NCBI GenBank assembly: GCA_035771165.1
Contig: JAWNZC010000328.1
Span: 47,501 to 111,500 of the forward strand
Reading direction: 5' to 3'
Source of the DNA: Paragorgia papillata
Taxonomy: Eukaryota; Cnidaria; Anthozoa; Scleralcyonacea; Coralliidae
DNA length: 64,000 bases
Below, in pieces: positions 35,291 to 64,000 of this stretch. The notes below the pieces were generated by a model. It was not told where the DNA came from. It searched no databases and worked only from the letters and a program-made list of their open reading frames with translations. Position 1 is the stretch's first letter. The number at the start of each line of letters is the position of its first letter. The translations under genes were made by a program, and so were the position numbers.

Positions 35291-35963
35291 GAGGGAGGGG
35301 GAATGGATGGATGGATTGGAAGAAGTGGAGGGAGCGAGTAATACGTAGGTGGACGAGTGAATGGATAAATATTTGAATGAACAAACAAATACATATATCA
35401 GTGTCCTGTACACAATGTATTACACGTGACCAGTGACGTCATCGTGCAGTGTAGCCCCAAACAGGTGTGTTGTTATTTCAACATGCTGTGTTAATGTTTC
35501 ATGAATTTTTAATGAACACCTTTTAAATATAATTTCCACACTAAAATTTAAACCAAATTTAATACCCCAAGATTATTGGACATGGCAAATGGCACTTTTT
35601 AATTTCCAAACATCTACACTGCTCAGTTTTTTTCTCAATTTTACAGGACAAACGCATTTTCTCAACATTGTGTGTGAGGACCTCGCTCTATAATGACTGA
35701 CGCTATCTCTTTTTCAAATGGATAATGGATTATGTCTTCAATAACGGGACACCTGACAGAAATTACAATTACCTGGACAGCAGAATACTGTGGACGTGTT
35801 ATTCATTCACCTCGATGCTCGCCTTAGCAAAGGAAGTTTAATTTTAATCTTGGAAGTACATTTTATGTACGTCTTATTGTACGAAGCGTTTGGTTGATTA
35901 AAAACACAACATCAAAGCAAACAAAACTGATGCATCAATTTAATTGCTAACCACTTTTGATAG
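35291..35963. other. Upstream flank of the 35964 exon
   Basis: No in-frame ATG-bearing exon could be joined to the exon at 35964. Sequence is AT-rich. Confidence 0.4.
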
Positions 35964-36970
35964 ACAAAAAAAGGCTTGTTGAAAGTCCTGAGGTCGATGT
36001 CTCTATGATTTTTCAACGTGAAATGGCTAAGGCTTTTGATCAAGAGCTCTCGACGACGAATCCTATCGAAGCGGTTAATTTTCTCAATCGCAAATTGAAG
36101 TTACCGCCTATTTCGACAAACACAAACGTCGTTGGCAGGTCCTCGCCTCGTGAAAACGTCGCTGTTATCTCCGAGGCCGCTGTGTCTTTGCCTCGACTCG
36201 ATCTGCGTTCGCTTAGCTTATGCAACAGAGATTACAGAGTCTCGAAATCAACCACTGGAAGTAGTGCTACCGCTACCGACCTCGATACAAAGACATTTTC
36301 GTTTCCTCGTGTTTACTCTGTGCTGCCGCCCATTGGCAAAACGCTGACTCCGTTAGCTCCTACCACGCGACGAGAAACAGAAATTCAGAACTCAGTTTAC
36401 TCGAAAGACAATCCTAAGACTGAGGTATCAAGAACGGAACGCTCTACTCGGCAACACAGGCTTAAAAAAACAACCCCAGACCCCACTCAAACAGAAACAG
36501 TATCAAAGTCAAACCCGACATTGGTTGTTGACACTAGTCTTGTAAATATTAAAACAACCGTTGACGCAGTCCAACCGACTGAAAGCTTCTGCATCGACAT
36601 CTCGGACCCCTGTCCCACCAGACTAGCGGTAGCCCCCGATGTGGATTCAGCTATCGTCGAAGAAAAAGATGAGGCGGTCGTCGAGGACTCGCCAGAATTG
36701 AACCATATTCCGAAAGAATTTCGACTTTACGCAGATGTCTACCCTCTTTCACCTCCTCCCAACGACAGACGAGCAAAGATCTTAGTCGAACGAACTAGGC
36801 AACTTCTCAAAGAGGAGAATTGTATGCGTTTAGATTTTATGAAAGAACTCGGGATTCGAAGACGTAATGCCACCTGCGTTGAACTCGATGAGGCATTGAA
36901 AAACGCCGTTGAACTCCTAAGAGAGGTATTTCTTCGAAAAACTATGGAAGAATTGTGTATGCTATGGTAA
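35964..36970 (+). CDS. Unrecognised protein, probable terminal exon (about 335 residues)
   Basis: A 1 kb open frame with balanced codon use, ending TAA at 36970. An acceptor-like cacttttgatag precedes 35964. The first ATG in frame is at 36006 (MIFQREMAKAFDQELS), so the start is either there or in an upstream exon. The N-terminal part has a helix-like NPIEAVNFLNRKLKLPPIS. The middle is Ser/Thr/Pro/Glu-rich and probably disordered. The C-terminal 90 residues are charged and helical (YADVYPLSPPPNDRRAKILV, then LLKEENCMRLDFMKELGI and ELLREVFLRKTMEELCMLW). I do not recognise a family. Confidence 0.6.
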
Positions 36971-37554
36971 TCGTATATATATGTATGCATCGACTGAATT
37001 CTATGAATTGTGTTGTGTATCACGTATGACAAAAAGAAAAACGGGATGTTGACGGGACTATTAGATGCGTTGGCGTATAAGTTTAATAATCTGCGGTTTT
37101 TATTTGCATAAATAAAAACTATTCACAGATAGTCTTTTGCTATTTAGCATTTTCAATTTATCGATGTACATATATAGATAAGAAGAGAGAAAAAGCTGTG
37201 AAGTGAATACCGAGCTAAAAGAGTTTGAAAGATGTATATTTATATATAAAGCAAAAAGAAACGAATGGACGAAAATGTTTTATATTTAAATGAATCTACT
37301 GCTGACTGTTTTCATTTAAATGAGTTTTGTATATTTGCTTCAAGATGAACTGAATATCTATTTCTTAATTGCTATAAGCAGCCAACGATATAAACCGAAC
37401 TCGGTGATTAACAGCTCCTCGGAGTTTATAGGAAAGCTCAAATGATGCTGCGAAAATTTTAGATGCTTTACATCGTCAGTATTTCGTTCTTTAAAATCTC
37501 AGCAAGCCAACATGCACTCAAATAATGTTAAATCTGTTGAACAAAGTATAGGCC
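36971..37554. other. 3' flank of the unknown gene
   Basis: AT-rich, with aataaa at about 37110, a likely polyadenylation signal for the upstream gene. Nothing else seen. Confidence 0.5.
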
Positions 37555-37947
37555 CTGCTCACATGAAGTGGTTGACAGTCCAATCGGATTGAGAAACGCG
37601 AGTGAAGTCAATCCCGGCACATCTGTTTACATGTAGAATCCGATCTGCTTGGAACATTGTTTTCGGTTTTGGAACACTATTTTCTCTGCTTCCCTCAATG
37701 TCTGCCATTTAGCGCGACACGCACCAACTTCACTCATGCGGTATCAAGTAATTTTCAAGTCAAACCGTGTTTACATGAATCAGATTGGAGACATTCAAGT
37801 CGATGCTTGCTTGAATCTCAAGTCAATCTACTCCACTGCGTGGATTGACTTCATTTCGATCAGGTCGTAAACTTTCAATCTTCATGTAAACACAACAAGG
37901 AGAAACAACATGGGAGATTTGACTTGACCACTCAATCCGCTTCATGT
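37555..37947 (+). repeat. Dispersed repeat also at 57085-57477
   Basis: Both copies share gtgaagtcaatcc, ttttcggttttggaacacta, cttccctcaatgtctgccat and end atgtaaacacaacaag...gaaacaacatg. The ends ggccct..acatgaagtgg and ccgcttcatgt are imperfect inverses. No domain-bearing frame. Confidence 0.75.
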
Positions 37948-38246
37948 ACACGCGTAAAAATCTCGCAAGTTGTTACAGCTTTGTTGCCTGAACAATGCTG
38001 TAACAACTTGTTGACATATGTGAACAACATTGATAAATGAACAACATTGTTCATCATTGTTTCAACAAGTTGTTTCAGCTTGATGAAACAACAACCGTTG
38101 TTCACGTATGTTGGAACAACCGAAGAACGGGTTGATACATCAACCATGTTCACCATTGTTGTAACATTGTTGTTCACGGCGAGCAGCACAACATTGTTCA
38201 CGCCTGTTGGCAACCGTGAACAAGTTGTGCGTTTTTACGTGTGTAG
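37948..38246. mobile_element. MITE of the cacgtaaaaacgcac family
   Basis: Left tacacgcgtaaaaatctcgc, right gtgcgtttttacgtgtgta. The interior matches 28729-29182 (ttgttacagc, gaacaacattgttcatcatt). Confidence 0.8.
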
Positions 38247-38534
38247 GTATAGGCAAACTATACGGTCGTACTTGGAGCAAGTGAGAGGAAAAAATCCCGA
38301 CTGATTTGCAGTCTTACAATTAATCCAGCTATACTTTGTACTTTATTGAGATTTTGGTAGATAGATAAGATCCCACTAGGTAAATACTAGATGCAATCAA
38401 CCAAGAGTAAATTAATGGTAATTTCTAAACCTACGTGAGTGCTGTGTAGGCAGTGTTTTAGATAGAGCAAAGTGAAAAGGTCCCTGACGTCTCGAGCGAA
38501 ATCCTTCATCAGCGTCGAAAAGTAGAGTGCTGGC

Positions 38535-38700
38535 ATGCAGTGTTTTAGATGTAATATATCATACACGAGGAGGAGTGTTCCATCAGGATATCCGAGACGT
38601 TTGTTGAAAACCGAGGCGAAGCCGAGGTTTTTGAACAAACTTCGAGGTGTTTGGATTTCCTGATGAAACACTCCTCCGAGTGTATGATATAGCATCTCAA
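38535..38700. mobile_element. Short foldback MITE, about 165 bp
   Basis: atatatcatacacgaggagg / cctccgagtgtatgatata arms extend through agtgtt.catcaggatatcc / ggatttcctgatgaaacact to a small central palindrome (accgaggcgaagccgaggt). Confidence 0.8.
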
Positions 38701-38927
38701 ACAAATCAGTATTTTAATAAGATGAAAGTTTGCTTGATGTAATTTCTTCTTCCTCCGATATCCTCGATTAGTAATAGTGGTTTGTAATCTCGACTGGTCT
38801 CTTTCTGTATTTGTTTGCTCTTTACAAGTTGCACTAAAGACGCATGGAAAAAGAAAAATCTATTTGAGTTCTCGAGTTACAAAGCCGTTGCGCGCCCATT
38901 ATTTTTGCGGCTCCATCATTGGGTAGT

Positions 38928-39003
38928 TCGGTTTGAATTACGCATTTGATTGGCTGAGGAACAAAGCAGCCAATCAAATGCGTAGACAATTCAAAACGAA
39001 CCT
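38928..39003. repeat. Hairpin with perfect gcatttgattggctg stem
   Basis: gcatttgattggctg and cagccaatcaaatgc face each other across a 10 base loop. Outer arms gttcggtttgaatta / aattcaaaacgaac extend it. Confidence 0.85.
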
Positions 39004-39184
39004 GTGGAAGATTAACGAACTGCCGAACGAACAGTTTGGTGAAGTGTAATAAGTTTAGAAATTCTAATTAGTATTGCATTTGCATATTACAATAAATGTA
39101 ATTTCTTCATAAATAAACGCGTACGACGGCTGCAAGTCAGGTTAAACATTTCATGTATCAACACTGACACTCTATGGGGAGGGA

Positions 39185-39530
39185 AGCATGGGTGGTGTCA
39201 CCGTGTGCTGTTAGCGCGCCGCCTCTCACCAAAATGTTAAGCCCGGTTAGACGGGGTTAGTACTTGGATGGGTGACCGCTTGGGAATGACCCCGTTGTCG
39301 AGGTTTGAACTTATGTGAGTAGAGTTGATCTCTCCTGTGCTTCGAGGTTTTTCGCCGGGTTCTCCGGTTTTCCTCCCTCCGTAAAATCAACACCTAACAT
39401 CTTAGCTGTGATCCGTGATCTGAACTGTGTCGTATAACGGCTGCCTGGAGCGCCTTTGACATGCCTCGACACGGCCACGTTGATCTCGTCCTCGTGATTC
39501 AGTCACTGGCTGCGAGTAAGGATGATTTGG
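39185..39530 (+). mobile_element. 5S rRNA-derived SINE, copy 2
   Basis: The 5S-like head (gttaagcccggtta, tacttggatgggtgaccgct) and the same body as at 3607-3965, about 90 per cent alike by eye. Confidence 0.85.
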
Positions 39531-39723
39531 ACTGGAATTAATAAAGCATAAAATGTACAGTACTACACTTTTTGCGAAGGGAAATGTAGAGGAAATTTGA
39601 CTGAGTTTTTTTTAATGGGGTTATGATTGTTTGAATCTATTTTCAGCTGTTTTGATATGACAAAAGAGACAGGTGGGATCTGCATAATTATACACTGCAG
39701 GTGCATCGTATTAATGACTGATA

Positions 39724-40377
39724 CAATCTCGTTCCCAGAGCCCACGTTCCCCACCCGGGAAACGAGAGACTCTGGGATATCCGTTTCAAATCGTTACGTT
39801 ATTGGCTGAATACAATCTCGTTCCCAGAGCTCACGTTCCCCTTACCCAGCGGGCGGGAAACGAGAGGCTCTGGGATAATCCGTTCACGCCATCACAGGAG
39901 TCTTGTTATCCGGAAGAAGAGTTATATAGAGTTCACTGTGTTCATCAGCCAATGAAATAACGATGTGAAACGGATTATCCCAGAGTCTCCCGTTTCCCGG
40001 GTGGGGAACGTGGGCTCTGGGAACGAGATTGGGCTAAATAGTGAGCATGAGTTGGTCTGAAGTGGCCGGAAGTAGAATTAATAAAACCAAAATAACAAAG
40101 ATGTCGGACGACAAGACTCCAGTGAAGACGTTGCCGCGATCGATATCTTCGCCGTATGTGTGTAGATGCTGTAATTTATTCGAGCTTCGCCAGCAACCCC
40201 ATTGACTTGTTTGGGGAAAAGTCAAACAAGGAGAACATACTATCTATCCAGATTCCGCTCGGATATTTACGCATGCGTACCTCAACCGGAATAACAAGAA
40301 TCCTGTGATTTGAAACGGATTATCCCAGAGTCTCTCGTTTCCTGGGTGGGGGACGTGGGGCTCTGGGAAGGAGATTG
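39724..40377 (+). mobile_element. Mutator-like MITE with captured ORF, copy 3 (outer, interrupted)
   Basis: The exact 9 bp duplication TGACTGATA flanks it (39715-39723, 40378-40386). The cargo region follows the inner insertion: CCAAT-like attggctg, accggaag changed to gccggaag, then ATG at about 40100 (MSDDKTPVKTLPRSISSPY). Four extra bases (ttat) in the ctgtaattcgag stretch break its frame. Confidence 0.88.
39813..40031. mobile_element. Mutator-like MITE nested in the outer copy, no ORF
   Basis: 219 bp with the family inverted ends. It is bordered by GGCTGAATA (39804-39812) and GGCTAAATA (40032-40040), a 9 bp duplication with one mismatch, lying exactly where other copies read ggctgaatagtgagc. 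The left end belongs to a variant subfamily (ccttacccagcgggcgggaa) also found at 50371-50440. Confidence 0.85.
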
Positions 40378-40449
40378 TGACTGATATAGAGGTTTATAGA
40401 GCGATCAATCCAATCATTAATCGGCCCAGTCCTAAATGCCGGTGCTATA

Positions 40450-40616
40450 CTAACCAACCAACCACCACCAACTAAGAGAGACCGACAGACAAACAGACAG
40501 ACAGACAGACGGACAGACGGACAGACAGACAGGCAGGGAACCAACCAACCAACCAACCAACTAAGTAACCAACTAAGACAGACAGACAGACAGACAGACA
40601 GACGGACGGACGGATG
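40450..40616. repeat. gacagaca / accaacca microsatellite
   Basis: Alternating tetranucleotide arrays. Confidence 0.9.
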
Positions 40617-40993
40617 TGATAAGGATATTATATGGCGCTTACATGATTGTCCGCGCACGGAAGTTGCAGCAACAACTGACCAGTTTTTCTAGCGTGACTG
40701 TGGTCGTTGGTCACGTGACGCAGTGTTCTTGCTCCCTGCCATTTCCTTTTGCAAGTTCTGAATGTCTATACAGGGAGTGGACGAGGAAACTTTGGAGTTT
40801 TTCAAATCAAATACTTAATTTAACGACCATGAAATGCCACAACATGTTACTGTCATGAAATTCAGTGTGAAATATGGTCGTTCAGAAAGGAATCGCTTCG
40901 ACGGCTTGTCGCTAGATTGCAGAGAGTTTGAGCAAGTCTCAGTGTTCGTCGTGTCTGTTGGACTACATTATTATTGTTAGCAAGTTGTGGACA

Positions 40994-63953
<22,960 letters not shown>

Positions 63954-64000
63954 GTTCGTTTTTACTAAGAGCGAGAGAGGGAACGAAGGAGGGAATGAAG

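Noticed and set aside
34475..35413. Poly-Leu, poly-Ala/Val, poly-Gln and poly-Asn frames
   Set aside because: All are readings of the same CAR triplet tract on both strands, with no unique coding sequence attached.

Overview
This is eukaryotic nuclear DNA from an animal. Genes have many GT-AG introns, there are no operons or ribosome binding sites, and most of the window is introns and intergenic DNA packed with short transposons, tandem repeats and microsatellites. A metazoan Rho-kinase (ROCK) gene, a long C2H2 zinc-finger gene, a DDX43-type helicase, 5S-derived SINEs, CR1/L2-like LINE tails and a Penelope-like fragment point to an invertebrate. An early-branching one (sponge or cnidarian) is plausible, but I cannot fix the species.

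Four protein genes can be supported. (1) Bases 44-1495, + strand: last four exons in view of a DDX43-like DEAD-box helicase ending in two CCHC zinc knuckles with Gly/Arg linkers. (2) Bases 15397-6250, - strand: a C2H2 zinc-finger gene whose seven exons (16 fingers) join with one consistent intron phase. One apparent base shift near 12480 either breaks it or separates two head-to-tail paralogues. Two of its exons contain in-frame coding minisatellites (21 bp and 93 bp units). (3) Bases 35964-36970, + strand: a terminal exon of an unrecognised protein. (4) Bases 40994-63953, + strand: the first 25 coding exons (about 674 codons) of ROCK, covering the kinase domain and the start of the coiled coil. 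The gene runs off the right edge.

Layout: 1-1.5 kb helicase end; 1.5-6.2 kb repeats; 6.2-15.4 kb zinc-finger gene; 15.4-35.9 kb gene-poor DNA with foldback elements, LINE and Penelope fragments and a 1.6 kb satellite of 25 bp units; 36-37 kb unknown gene; 37-41 kb repeats; 41-64 kb ROCK, whose introns hold at least ten recognisable elements.

The most interesting signals are in the repeats. A Mutator-like non-autonomous family with about 70 bp inverted ends and 9 bp target duplications carries a conserved cargo of about 80 codons, preceded by CCAAT- and ETS-like sites, in three copies; this looks like a captured promoter plus first exon. The 5' splice site of ROCK exon 13 has been amplified into about 27 tandem 21 bp copies in the following intron, later split by a 2.1 kb Tc1-like foldback element. 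A second 9 bp-duplication element at 62687-62983 is shown to be an insertion by an empty paralogous site at about 49230 in the same window.
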